Shown here one piece after another: positions 1-10,938 of a stretch of 64,000 nt of DNA. The notes below the pieces were generated by a model. The model ran no database searches and was not told the origin of the DNA. It was given only the letters and a program-made list of their open reading frames with translations. Position 1 is the stretch's first letter. Each line of letters starts with the position of its first letter. Both the position numbers and the translations under genes were made by a program. The DNA lies in the NCBI RefSeq assembly GCF_902686445.1, contig NC_062220.1, forward strand, positions 109,168,643 through 109,232,642, written 5' to 3'. The stretch comes from Sciurus carolinensis. Lineage: Eukaryota > Chordata > Mammalia > Rodentia > Sciuridae.

Positions 1-252
1 AGTATTCCTCCCACCCCCAATTACAGGAATGCTATTGTGGTGTGTATATGAGTGTGTGTTCACACCATGGGGCCCATTACCTTTAAATAAATAGAGACTG
101 TTGTCATAGTAGGAGAGGTAAATATTTGGAGATAGACTCTCTGTTCAAGTCCTAATATTTATAAAATGCTTAAAAATGATAATTTTGGCATTACTTTTGT
201 GCCAAATTTTGACTTTTTTTCTTATTTGGATATTTTCTTTTTGTATTTTAAA

Positions 253-436
253 AAATGTTATTTTTACAGACTGTGTTTTGATTCATCATACACAAATGGA
301 GTACAACATTTCATTTCTATGGTTGTACATTATGTACATTACATAGGGTAATGATGTCTGTCTTATTTCACTGTCTGTCTTTCTCCCTCCCTCCTCCAAT
401 TCCCCTTTACACAATCCAAAGTTACTCCATTCTCAA
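253..436 (-). mobile_element. L1 3'-end fragment
   Basis: Read on the minus strand this resembles the polypurine-rich 3' UTR end of the L1s seen elsewhere in the window: a purine-rich stretch, then a segment like the 'tatgtacaaccata' and 'gtatgatgaatc' tail. No ORF2 sequence is attached, so it is a short 5'-truncated or eroded insertion. The family is inferred from similarity to the ends at 18.0 kb and 40.1 kb. Confidence 0.5.
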
Positions 437-739
437 AGTTTGACTTTTTAATGGAACAATAGAGAACAAATTTGAGCCTGTTTAAGCAAGAGAAGGAAGT
501 TTATTGATGCCATAAAAAACATTGAGGCAAACAACTGAAACTCAGGAATAGAATCTAATGCATAATTGTGGAAATCAGCATATCAATAGTACTCTTGTCT
601 CTGTGGACCTCTTTTGAATACGTTCAGTTCATGTGTGAAGGTAGTGATTCTTCCACTCTCAGTTCCTGAATTTTCATATTACTGATTTAGTCACATGCAG
701 AAACCAATTAACTGTTTTATGAATTTCAAATATCAGAAA
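437..739. other. Stretch with no recognised feature
   Basis: AT-rich sequence with no long reading frame, repeat signature or RNA-like structure that I can identify. Confidence 0.4.
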
Positions 740-1300
740 AAATAGAAATGCCCACTACACACAAGAGTAGTATTCAACATCATTATTCATGGAGAAAATG
801 CAATTAGATACCACTTCATACCCACTAAAATGACTAAAATTATACTATGAAGGCTGATAATAATTGATGTTGATGAAGATGTGCAGCAATTTTAACTAGG
901 ATATAGTGCTAGTGAGAATAGAAAATGAATCTGGAAAACTGATGAGCTCCTTTGGTCAGTAGGCAGTTTCCTATAAACCTAACAATTTTAAACCTAGATT
1001 GCCTATGCCTACATACACATTTATTTAAGAATATTCATAGCACTTTTTTTTTTTTTTTTTTGCATAAGAATCTGAAACTGAAATATCTAGATGGCCATGA
1101 ATGGGGAAGAAAGAAATGTGGTTTATTTGCCGCATGGAATGTTGCTCAGCAATGTTGCTCAGCAATATAGAAGAATAACTTCAACACATTCAGCAACATT
1201 GACGAATCTTGGAAATATGCTCAATGGGAGAAACCAGACGCAAAAGAATCTCAGTTCACTTTTTAGAAAGTCCTAGAAGAAGAAAAGTTAATTTATCATG
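740..1300 (+). mobile_element. Ancient L1 3'-end relic (ORF2 end and 3' UTR)
   Basis: The order of recognisable old L1 phrases is preserved: a region like 'gataccacttcatacccact', then a 'gatgtgcagcaat' segment, then the 'agtgctatgaggtc' type region before a broken 3' tail. This is typical of the C-terminal ORF2 coding region of mammalian-wide L1M families. All frames are disrupted. A poly(T) run at about 1046-1061 and a 13-base tandem duplication at 1138-1164 are later changes. Confidence 0.5.
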
Positions 1301-1312
1301 ATCAAAATATTC

Positions 1313-1466
1313 ATGGGTTGGTCAGGATGGCACTCTCATGCCTGTAATCCCAGCCTTCTGGGAGACTGAGGCAGGAGGACAGCAAGTTCAAAGCCAGCTT
1401 CAGCAACTTAGCAAGGCCCTAAGCAAACTTAGCAGGACCCTACCTGTAATGAGACAAGGAAATAAT
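1313..1466 (+). mobile_element. B1-type SINE (7SL-derived)
   Basis: Carries the B1 core in order: 'catgcctgtaatcccagc', 'gagactgaggcaggaggac', 'agttcaaagccagc', then the right-hand 'gcaaggccctaagc' segment. The tRNA-derived ID half seen in other copies of this window is not recognisable downstream, so this is a diverged or 3'-lost copy. B1 derives from 7SL RNA, is transcribed by RNA polymerase III and is mobilised by L1 proteins. Confidence 0.8.
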
Positions 1467-1554
1467 AGGAATTGCTACAGTTGTGTGTTATGCAGTAATA
1501 ATAAGCTGTATTTGGTATTTGCCTGAACTTGTAAGACTAAAATAAAGGCTCCTG

Positions 1555-2152
1555 GTGACAAACTTGCTGTGTGGTAGGATGACACTCCTGAACAATGCCG
1601 ATATGAACTTTTATCTATGATTAGAGTGGGGGTTCCTAGTCTAATCCTGTTCTGGTCTTTATCCATGAAGACCAGAGCATGACTGGGCTGAAAATCACTA
1701 TTTAAACCTCTGGACTTTTGGAGCAAACTGTCAGCAGCACCGTGACCAGAGGACTTCATGTCATTCTGTCTCTTGACTGCCCCGGCTGCTGTCCATTCCA
1801 TTGCTCATTGCTGAAGCCAGACGACTGATCACCTCTCCCATGGTGACGACTGCCACCCAGCCTCCAGCTTATCAGATACCCAAGGACAGCCAAAGACATC
1901 CGAGGAGCTGAGAGAGGTTACGACTGAGAAGAATCCCCTCGGTCTTGCTGACTGACTTCTTGACTAAGAGACGTTGCATTGAGTATGTCCATGGGGATTG
2001 GACTCTAGGTGGACAAGGGAGTGAATCTTCAGTGTATTTGTGACTTGCTATTATTAGGAATGTTAAGTTGAGTGTGCATTGCATGAATAAAATCCACTTG
2101 TTGGAACCAAACTTGATTCCTCTCTTACTCACTGCTCGGGACACTGCCTCAA
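1555..2152 (+). mobile_element. Possible solo LTR, family unknown
   Basis: A region of more balanced base composition stands out from its AT-rich surroundings. It has a TATA-like 'tatttaaa' at about 1701-1708 and an AATAAA at about 2085-2090, followed by a C/T-rich end ('cctctcttactcactg'), the order expected for U3-R-U5 of a retroviral LTR. I could not define TG...CA ends or a target duplication. It could instead be another dispersed repeat. No viral coding sequence is attached. Confidence 0.33.
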
Positions 2153-2159
2153 AATAAAA

Positions 2160-2272
2160 AGTAAAAAGTACTGGGTCAAAGCCCTGGGTTCGATCCCCAA
2201 CACCGCAAAAAAAAAAAAAAAAAAAAAGTACTGGGGATGTGGCTCAGTGGTTAAGCGCCCCTAGTGTCCATA
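2160..2272 (+). mobile_element. Two broken ID (tRNA-derived) SINE pieces in tandem
   Basis: The first piece keeps the 3' part of an ID element with a B-box-like 'gggttcgatcccc' and a poly(A) tail of about 21. A second ID head follows directly ('ggggatgtggctcagtgg', containing the A box) and stops after 'gcgcccctag' before a TA-rich run. Both pieces begin after a similar 'aaaaagtactggg', so the arrangement looks like a dimer with one internal and one terminal deletion. Confidence 0.75.
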
Positions 2273-2930
2273 TATATATAAAATTTTATTTATATATAAA
2301 TTAATGTTTGTGAATGGTGGAGGATTGACTGAAAAAAGACTGGAGGAATGATCTAAAGTTATGGAAATGTTTTATTTACTGTCTGCATCTTAGTTGCTAG
2401 ATAACACATTTGTTCAACTCATCAAACTGCATGCTCTAGAGTTATATATTTTATTGTCTGCAAATTATATTCCAATAAATGAAAATAAGCAGCCTAATAA
2501 TTTAAACCTTATTAAATTGCTTATTTTCAACCACCTTTACTTAAGAAAATAGAAGAATAGCAGTTTATATGGTTCAATCTACTAATAACTTTGGACCCAA
2601 AGAAAGATGTGAAATGAACTTGGAGACTTCTATAACTGCTACCAAGGAGATGGGAGGAGAAAGAGGTTACTTGAGGAAATGATGAAGTCGCTGTGGGCAT
2701 CAGGTCCTGGGAAATCATTGTGTGAGAGCAGGGGTGATGCTACTGTGCCTTTCTTAAGGGTATATGCACGAGTGTGCACGCACCTTTAACAAACATATGT
2801 CTTTATGTGTGCACAAAGTATGTATGTGTGTATTGACTGTTTATGAATATACTTCTAACATGCCCAGGGCACCATATACTCATTGCATACAGAGAACAAT
2901 AATTCAGCCTTTCCAAAGGAAACGGGTATA
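2273..2930. other. Stretch with no recognised feature
   Basis: Begins with a short TA-rich run (2272-2300). The rest has no persuasive reading frame; the 63-codon frame on the minus strand shows no domain or codon signal. Confidence 0.4.
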
Positions 2931-3108
2931 TTTTAGATAGATTTTGCATCACTGTGATCAAAATACCACACCTGCCTACAGTCACTACCATTTGAAATAG
3001 GATAGACTGATTAGGTTACAGCTTCCAAGATCCAGTCATTTTACCCTCAAATATTCCTGCATTAACAGAGGAGCTTTTGGGGTACACCTCCTGTCAAAAC
3101 CATAGCAG
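2931..3108 (-). mobile_element. ERVL-MaLR-type LTR fragment (5' part)
   Basis: The minus strand begins with a MaLR-like 'tgctatggttttgacaggag', continues with 'gtgtaccccaaaagctcctc' and 'gttaatgcag', then a 'ctgtaacctaatcagt' segment, in the same order as the better LTR copy at 31.66-32.09 kb. Only about the first third of an LTR remains. MaLR elements are non-infectious ancient LTR retrotransposons; no internal sequence is present. Confidence 0.65.
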
Positions 3109-4035
3109 GGTGGTTGAGCTTCATTATTCAAACTGGGCAATGTGTCTGAGCTAATTGCATTTATTTGCATTGTAATTTGCTCAGTCATCTTATTGACACT
3201 CTTCTGAACACCTGGATCTGTTTGCTGAAGTAAAAATGGCTTTCATTCTGAAAAATCACAAAACTCACTTTTGCTCAGAATAGTTTTCTAGTGGCTGTGA
3301 TTTATTTTAATGCAGGAAAGCTGGAATCAATTTATGATGAGTTTTCAGTAAATCCTTCTCAGATTGCCAGGGGTCCTGCTGTTTGAATGCACATGTGGAA
3401 AAATATTGAGAGTAGGTTGTGGAGATGCGTTGGATTATTGGGAAACTGAAAATAGTAAATAGTTAATTGAGTAGAAAATAGGTTTGGCAAGGTTTTATGA
3501 ACTGGGTAGAAAAGTTTAAAAGACCAAATTCTGGAACCATTCATAAGAGAGAATTTATAGTGTTCAAACACAATTCAATGGTCTGTGACGGCTGTGGGTC
3601 AATTGTGACTCTGACCAGGTCCTGGGAAGAAATTCTGAGTTCATGTGCTGAGATGACCACTATGTACATGGCATAGACAGATCCTCCTACTCCTTGGATC
3701 ACCACCCAGTTTTTGGCTGAGTAAAAAACACACCCCAAATAGCATATCCTGATAGTGCTATGTCAGTTGCATAACTCTATTTGGAGTGTCTGCCAACTGT
3801 GAAGAGGTCTTTTTCTGGGCAACACAGAGATCCATTCTGGGAGATAGTTGAATCTTTCATTGCTTCAGATAGATTTATTTTAAAAATCCTGCTGAAGCTT
3901 CCTAATATAAAGTGGAAAACTAAATATAAACAAAGAAACAATAAAAAACTAAGAAGAAATACAACTGAAAACCAGTTTTCCAAACTAACAATGACAACAA
4001 CAATAGCAATTATAACAATGGTCCAGGGGACATTC
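3109..4035. other. Stretch with no recognised feature
   Basis: No repeat family recognised. Two opposite-strand open frames near 3777-4038 overlap each other and show only A/T-rich composition, so neither is supported as coding. Confidence 0.35.
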
Positions 4036-4245
4036 TAAGCACTTTAAATATACAAAATAATTTATACATATTTATAATTAACATATTTATAATTATATTT
4101 AAATTAAAATTTAAATTTACATATAATTTATATAAATATACATATTCTTTATTATAAATATGCATATGTTTATGATTAATATAAACTAGCAATTTGGTAC
4201 TATTAAATATAATTAATGTGAATTAATTATAAATATAAAGGTGAG
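4036..4245. repeat. AT-rich low-complexity tract
   Basis: About 200 bases composed almost only of A and T, with many overlapping 'ataatt' and 'tttataat' words, lying just upstream of L1-A. Such tracts are common L1 integration regions and are prone to slippage. Confidence 0.75.
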
Positions 4246-4362
4246 ATTAGCACTCATATTATCCTCAGTTTGCAGAGTATAGATCTGAGGCAGAGATACT
4301 TTAAATGACTTCTCCAAGACAATACAATAAATAAGTAGTATGAATTTATATATACTGGCAAT

Positions 4363-5290
4363 CCAAGATGGCAGACTAGAGGGTGACTGCATCTCCAGTC
4401 ACTCCAGAACCCAGGATTCAAGAAGGGGAGGCATTGAGAGACTCAGACTAACATAGAGCCACGGGTGAGTCTCCCCGACCAGGTGAAGCTTGACCTGGGC
4501 GGCAGGCATGGAGAGGGGCGGCTTATCAGAGCAGGGCAGGGCAACTAGAGTCTTCCCCAGGTAGCCATGTGCACTTTGGCGGTGGGCTCCTCCCACACGG
4601 CCAGCTTCTCCAGCTTCTCGGAACAGGCACCCAGTGAGAGCCTTTCTGAACAGAACCAGCTCCAAGTCCCGAGCCAGCGCGGTGAGCTCCGGCCCGCAAG
4701 CGGCTTCAGGGACCAGGACAGGGCAGCCAGGGACTTCCCCAAGCAACCCGGCCCCCTCCGGCGGGAGGCACCTTTCAAGGCTAGCGTCTCGGAGCAGACT
4801 GCCCAGTGAGAGCCTTTCTACATAGAGCCAGCCACAAGTCCCCGAGCCAACGGAGAGCTTCGATCCGCAAGGAGCCTCTGGGATCAGGGCAGGGTAGCCA
4901 GAGACTTCTCCAGGCGGCCCTACCCCCTCCGGCTACAGGCTCTTTCCATGGTGCGTTCCAAGATGGCGGACTAGAGGGTGACTGCATCTCCAGTCGCTCC
5001 AGAACACAGGACTCATGAAGGGGAGGCATTGAGAGACTCGGACTAAAATAGAGCCACGGGGTGAGTCTCTCCCACCGGGTGAAGCTTGGCCTGGGCGGCA
5101 GACACGGATAGGGGTGGCTTATCAGAGCAGGGCAGGGCAGCTAGAGTCTTCCCCAGGTAGCCCTGCACACTCTGGCAGTGGGCTCCAACCACACAACCAG
5201 CTTTTCTGAGCAGGCCTCCCAGTGAGAGCCTTTCCGCACAGAGCCAGCTCCAAGCCCTGGAACCAGTAGCGGTCTAGGGGCAGTTTCTTC
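4363..5290 (+). promoter_or_regulatory. L1-A 5' UTR promoter, 595-bp unit present about 1.5 times
   Basis: The phrase beginning 'ccaagatggc' and 'gactagagggtgactgcatc' occurs at 4363 and again at 4958, a spacing of 595 bases, and the following 300 bases match between units. Each unit starts with a strong match to a YY1 site (AAGATGGCGG in the second unit). In human L1 a YY1 site at the same place sets the transcription start. A phrase 'cccagtgagagcctttc' recurs inside the units at about 4630, 4800 and 5218. The region is much richer in G, C and CpG than its surroundings, as expected for an L1 promoter. Confidence 0.85.
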
Positions 5291-5430
5291 GGAAGCACAG
5301 CATTATCAAGTTCCTCCAAGACTTCAGGCTACTGAAGGCTGGGAGGTGATACACTGGAAATCTACAGGGACACTATAAGCCAATAGAGGAAATCTGCATT
5401 ATCTCAGGGTCCCACTGACATCTGACCAAT

Positions 5431-6479
5431 ATGAGAAAACAAGGGAAGAAAATGTCCCAAACAAACCTAGATACTATATCAATAAAACCCAATGACAGCA
5501 CAGCAGAAGAAATGTCAGAAAGGGAGTTCAGAATGTACATAATAAAAACAATCAGGGAAGCAAATGAGGAGATGAAAGAGCAAATGCAGGCATTGAAGGA
5601 GGAGATGAAAGAGCAAATGCAGGCATTAAATGATCGCACCAATCAACAGTTAAAAGACCAAATACGGGAAGCAAGAGATCATTTCAATAAAGAGTTGAAG
5701 ATACTGAAAAAAAAAACCAAACAGAAATACTTGAAATGAAGGAAACAATGAACCAAGTTAAAAACTCCATAGAAAGCATAACCAACAGGATAGAACACCT
5801 GGAAGACAGAACCTCAGACATTGAAGAAAAAATATTTAATCTTGAAAACAAAGTTGGCCAAACGGAGAAGATGGTAAGAAATCATGAACAGAATCTACAA
5901 GAATTATGGGATATCATGAAAAGGTCAAATTTAAGAATTATTGGGATTGAGGAAGGCTTAGAGAAACAAACCAAAGGAATGAACAATCTATTCAATGAAA
6001 TAATATCAGAAAATTTCCCAAATCTGAAGAATGAAATGGAAAACCAAGTACGAGAAGCTTACAGGACTCCAAATACACAAAATTACAACAGATCCACACC
6101 AAGGTACATTATTATGAAAATACCTAACATACAAAATAAAGACAGAATTTTAAAGGCTGTGAGAGAAAAGAATCAAATTACATTCAGGGGGAAATCAATA
6201 AGAATATCTGCAGATTTTTCAATCCAGACTCTAAAAGCTAGAAGGGCCTGGAACAACATTTACCAAGCCCTGAAAGAAAACAGAAGCCAACCAAGAATCT
6301 TATACCCAGCAAAACTTACTTTCAGATTTGATGTCGAAATAAGATCCTTCCATGATAAACAAAAGCTAAAGGAATTTACAAAAAGAAAGCCAGCATTACA
6401 GAACATTCTCAGCAAAATATTCCATGAGGAAGAGATGAAAAACAATGCTGCAAATCAGCAACAGGAGGAACTAGTCTAA
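5431..6479 (+). pseudogene. L1-A ORF1 protein remnant (RNA-binding chaperone), frameshifted
   Basis: ORF1p of L1 forms trimers through a coiled coil, binds L1 RNA and acts as a nucleic-acid chaperone in the cytoplasmic RNP. The first frame (5431-5739) has the N-terminal leader and a heptad-rich coiled coil. The second frame (5736-6479) has the rest of the coiled coil, the RRM-like core ('NLRIIGIEEG') and the C-terminal domain with the conserved 'YPAKL'. The frame breaks at an A-run near 5707-5716; L1-C, on the opposite strand, reads straight through there. A 33-base direct repeat (5569-5601 and 5602-5634) adds 11 residues to the coiled coil compared with L1-C. The start was chosen because it aligns with the L1-C start. 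The protein is not functional as written. Confidence 0.92.
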
Positions 6480-6526
6480 AGGAATAGCCAAACAAAGGAG
6501 AAACCAAATGATGTCAAAAAACAAAA

Positions 6527-9500
6527 ATGAGTCAAATGACTGGGAATACAAATCATATCACAATAATAACCCTGAATGTTAATGGCCTGAACTCATCAAT
6601 CAAAAGACATAGACTGGCAGATTGGATTAAAAAGATAAATCCAACAATATGCTGCCTGCAAGAGACTCATCTCAGAGAAAGAGATACCCATAGACTAAAG
6701 GTGAAAGGATGGGAAAAAACATACCATGCACACGGACACAGCAAAAAAGCTGGAGTATCCATCCTCATTTCAGATAATGTGGACTTCAAACCAAAACTAG
6801 TCAGAAGGGATAAAAAAGGACATTACATACTGCTTAAGGGAAGCATAAATCAGCAAGACATAACAATCATAAATATCTATACCCTGAATATTGGATCATC
6901 CATGTACGTCAAACAAATCCTTCTCAATTCCAGAAATCAAATAGACCACAACACAATACTTGGTGATTTTAACACACCTCTCTCACCACTGGATAGATCT
7001 TCCAAACAAGAATTGAATAAAGAAACCATAGATCTCAATAACACAATCAACTATTTAGACTTAACAGACATATATAGAATATACCATCCAACAAAGAACA
7101 AATACACATTCTTCTCAGCAGCACATGGATCCTTCTCTAAAACAGACCATATTTTATGCCACAAAGCTACTGTTAGCAAATACAAGAAGATAGAGATACT
7201 ACCTTGTACTCTATCAGACCATAATGGTTTGAAGTTAGAAATAAATGACAGAATAAAAAACAGAAACTTCTCCAATACCTGGAGATTAAATAGTACACTA
7301 TTATATGATGAATGGATAACAGAAGACATCTGGAGGGAAATAAAAAAATTCTTAGAAGTAAACGAGAACAAAGACACATCATATCAAAATCTCTGGGACA
7401 CTATGAAAGCAGTACTTAGAGGAAGATTTATTTCTTGGGGCGCATTCAACAAAAGAAGTAGAAATCAACAAATAAACGACTTAACACTACAGCTCAAAAC
7501 CATAGAAAAAGAAGAGCAGACCAACACCAAAAGTAGTAGAAGACAGGAAATAGTTAAAATCAGAGCCGAAATCAATGAAATGGAAACAAAAGAAACAATC
7601 AGAAAAATTAACAAAATAAATAGTTGGTTCTTTGAAAAAATAAACAAAATTGATAAACCCTTAGCCACACTAACAAAGAGAAAGAGGGAGAAAACTCAAA
7701 TTACTAAAATTCGGAATGAAGAATGAAATATCACAACAGACATGAGTGAAATACAAAACATAATTAGAAGCTATTTTGAAAATCTATACTCCAACAAAAC
7801 AGAAAACCTCGAAGACATCAACAAATTTCTAGAGACATATGAATTACCTAAACTGAACGGGGAGGACATACACAACTTAAATAAATCAATTTCAAGCAAT
7901 GAAATAGAAGAGGTCATCAAAAGCCTACCAACAAAGAAAAGTCTGGGACCAGATGGGTTCTCAGTCGAGTTCTACAAAACCTTTAAAGAAGAGCTCATTC
8001 CAATACTCCTCAAACTATTCCATGAAATAGAAGAGGAGGGGACCCTCCCAAACTCATTCTATGAAGCCAATATCACCCTGATACCTAAAGCAGACAGAGA
8101 CACATCGAGGAAGGAAAATTTCAGACCAATATCCTTAGTGAACATCGACACAAAAATTCTGAAGAAAATTTTAGCAAATCGCATACAAAAATATATTAAA
8201 AAGATAGTGCACCACGATCAAGTAGGTTTTATCCCAGGGATGCAAGGTTGGTTCACCATCCGGAAATCAATAAATGTCATTCACCATATCAACAGACTTA
8301 AAGTTAAGAATCACATGATTATTTCAATAGATGCAGAAAAAGCATTCAATAAAATACAGCATCCCTTCATGCTCAAAACACTAGAAAAAATTGGAGTAGT
8401 GGGAACATTCCTTAACATTATAAAGGTCATCTACGCTAAGCCGATGGCCAATATCATTCTAAATGGTGAAAAACTGAAAGCATCCCCCTAAAAACTGGAA
8501 CAAGGCAGGGATGCCCTCGTTCACCACTTCTATTCAACATCGTCCTTGAGACTCTAGCCAGAGCAATTAGACAAACCAAAGAAATTAAATGGATACAAAT
8601 TGGAAAAGAAGAACTCAAAGTATCCCTGTTCGCTGGTGATATGATTATATATTTAGAGGAACCAGGAAATTCCACCAGAAAACTTCTAGAACTCATAAAT
8701 GAATTCAATAAAGTAGCAGGTTACAAGATCAATGCTGATAAATCCAATGCATTTTTATACATAAGTGATGAATCTTCAGAAAGAGAAATTAGGAAAACTA
8801 CCCCATTCACAATAGCATCGAAAAAAATAAAATACTTGGGAATCAATCTCACAAGAGAGGTGAAAGACCTCTACAATGAGAACTACAGAACACTAAATAA
8901 AGAAATGAACGAAAACCTTAGAAGATGGAAAAATCTCCCATGTTCCTGGATAGGCAGAATTAATATTGTCAAAATGGCCATACTACCTAAAGTGCTATAC
9001 AGATTCAATGCAATTCCAATTAAAATCCCAATGATGTACCTTACAGAAATAGAGCATGCAATTATGAAATTTATCTGGAAGAATAAAAAAACGCAGAATA
9101 ATTAAAGCAATCCTCAGTAGAAAGAGGGAAGCAGGGGGTATCACAATACGAGATCTTCAACTCTACTACAAAGCAATAGTAACAAAAACAGCATGGCATT
9201 GGTACCAAAATAGACAGATCAATTGTACAGAATAGAGGACATAGACACAAACCCAAATAAATTCAATTTTCTCATACTAGACAAAGGTCCAAAAATATGC
9301 AATGGAGAAAAGATAGCCTCTTCAACAAATGGTGCTGGGAAAACTGAAAAACCATATGCAACAGAATGAAATTAAACCCCTATCTCTCACCATGCACAAA
9401 ACTCAACTCAAAATGGATCAAGGACCTCGGAATCAGACCAGAGACCCTGCATCTTATAGAAGAAAAAGTAGGTCCAAATCTTCAACATGTCGACTTATGA

Positions 9501-9641
9501 TCAGACTTCCTTAACAGGACTCCCATAGCACAAGAAATAAAAGCAAGAATCAACAAGTGGGATAGATTCAAACTATAAAGCTTTCTCTTAGCAAAGGAAA
9601 CTATCAGTAATGTGAAGAGAGAGTCTACAGAGTGGGAGAAG
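6527..9641 (+). pseudogene. L1-A ORF2 remnant (endonuclease and reverse transcriptase), broken and 3'-truncated
   Basis: ORF2p nicks target DNA and reverse-transcribes L1 RNA at the nick. The endonuclease part (6527 to about 7240) keeps the expected catalytic neighbourhoods: 'CLQETH', 'GDFN', 'TDH' and 'SDH'. An in-frame TGA at 7724-7726 separates it from the next segment (7742-8491), which has the reverse-transcriptase palm, including '[12 protein letters not shown]'. A one-base deletion near 8487 shifts the frame. The active-site motif that reads FADD in L1-B and L1-D is F-A-G-D here (about 8629-8640), so one catalytic aspartate is lost. Another shift near 9095 breaks 'KNKK', and the element ends at about 9641. 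ORF2 is clearly dead. Confidence 0.92.
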
Positions 9642-9790
9642 CCTATATCTAAAAATATTTTAATTTTCACATATTAGTATTAATTGAAATAAATATGAAT
9701 GTGCATAGTTACATAAATGCAAATGGACATGTACATCCTTACACATAAACATGTTCATACTTGCACATAATTTCTTAGGTTGCAGAGTTT
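9642..9790. other. AT-rich sequence after the L1-A break
   Basis: Directly joins the truncated L1-A. It has no poly(A) tail or repeat I recognise, so the junction is not a normal L1 3' end. Confidence 0.45.
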
Positions 9791-9990
9791 TGTAGGAGAC
9801 AGAACAATCATTGTGGAGTCAATATTGAGGTGTGATCCTTGTTCTATCTTCCCTGCCTCACAGACTTTGGGCATGTCACTTAAACTCTCTACACCTAGTT
9901 TTTCCCATATGGACCATGAGTTTGATAACATTTTCCTTGAAAGATTAAGGAATAGTAGCTGTCACTAAATAGGCATTAAAAACCTGGCAC
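9791..9990 (+). mobile_element. MIR SINE relic
   Basis: Matches the MIR pattern in order: a tRNA-like left part with a 'gtgtgatccttg' segment, the core 'tttgggcatgtcacttaaac', 'ctctacacctagtttt', then 'aaggaatagtagctgtcac'. MIR is an ancient mammalian SINE; this copy is diverged. Confidence 0.55.
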
Positions 9991-10019
9991 TTTTTATTAT
10001 TTTGTTAATAATATTTTAT

Positions 10020-10197
10020 TAATTTTTTTTTGACACCGGAGATGGGACTTTTAACCGCTCAGCCACATTCCCAGTCCTTTTTAATATTTTACTGAATTTG
10101 AGACAGGGTCTTTCCAAGTTGCTGAGGCTGACTTTAAACTCGTGATGCTCTTGCCTCAGCCTCCAAAGCTGCTGGGATTACAGATGTGCTTTGTTTT
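10020..10197 (-). mobile_element. Composite B1-ID SINE
   Basis: On the plus strand it runs poly(T), ID complement ('ccgctcagccacattcccag'), a spacer 'ttttactgaatttgagacag', then the B1 complement ('gcctcagcctccaaagctgc', 'tgggattacag'). The order B1-ID-poly(A) on the minus strand is that of B1-dID elements of squirrels and related rodents. Diverged, with small deletions. Confidence 0.85.
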
Positions 10198-10507
10198 GTA
10201 ATGAAAGGATGGTTCTTTTCTAATCATGGCTTATTGGACTTATTCTGCTTTTCTGCCCCAATTATTCTTTGTATGACTTTGTCCTTACTCTATGAGACTA
10301 CCAGACATATTTGTAGCTGTTGCTCATATCTCAGAATTTGATATTCTCTTCAGTTTTCTGTTGGTACCTCTTTAAAAGTCACTTTTGATGAGTGAGGAAA
10401 AAGTAAAATTGATTCATTTCCAAATATTTTGATTCAATACACTTCTCCTTAAATCTTTCCAAACTGTCCCACATTGTCCCCAGAATCTGGAATGCTCAAT
10501 GGTGGGG

Positions 10508-10938
10508 GTGTGTTAATCAGTTTTTTATTGCTGTGACAAATCCCTCAGAAAAACAACTTAAAATAGGAGAAAAACTTTGGCTCAGAGTTTTAGTCGGCTC
10601 AGAGTCAGCTGGCTCCATTGCTTTTAAGCCTGTAGTGAAGTAGAAACAGCATGGCAGAAGGGTGAAGCAGAGATAAGTTTACCTAGTGAACCCAGGAGGC
10701 AGAAAAAAAAGAATAAGGGGATGGGGACAAGACAGAGTCCCCAAGGGCACTTCACCAAGAACCACTCTCACCAACTAGGTTTCCTCCCCAACTGTTTCCA
10801 CCATCACCCATAAATGTCATCAAACTATTAATCTATAGATGCATTAATCCACTGATAAGGTCAGACACCTCACAATCTAATCACATCCCAAAAGCCTCAT
10901 CTGAAAACATTGCTGAATTTGGGAGTAAGCCTTTAACA
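10508..10938 (-). mobile_element. ERVL-MaLR-type solo LTR
   Basis: Read on the minus strand: 'ttttgggatgtgattag', 'gtggattaatgcatc', a 'cttggggactctgtcttgtc' region, 'cttctgccatgctg', 'caatggagccagctgac', and an end 'cacagcaataaaaaactgat', matching in order the LTRs at 31.66, 61.70 and 62.15 kb. A polyadenylation-like AATAAA lies just before the 3' end. No internal retroviral sequence flanks it, so it is a solo LTR. Confidence 0.72.

Larger units (their letters stand above)
4356..9641 (+). mobile_element. LINE-1 element L1-A, complete 5' end, 3' end missing
   Basis: Order: a 5' UTR starting near the YY1-like 'ccaagatggcagac' at 4363, a repeated promoter unit, ORF1 (5431-6479), a 47-base spacer, then ORF2 (from 6527). 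The element stops abruptly at about 9641, inside the ORF2 C-terminal region, at 'gagtgggagaa'. About 0.75 kb of ORF2, the 3' UTR and the poly(A) tail are absent, judging from L1-B. L1 normally loses its 5' end, not its 3' end, so this points to a later deletion or recombination. No target-site duplication was found, which fits. It is inactive: ORF1 is frameshifted and ORF2 has stops, frameshifts and a changed reverse-transcriptase catalytic residue. Confidence 0.93.
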
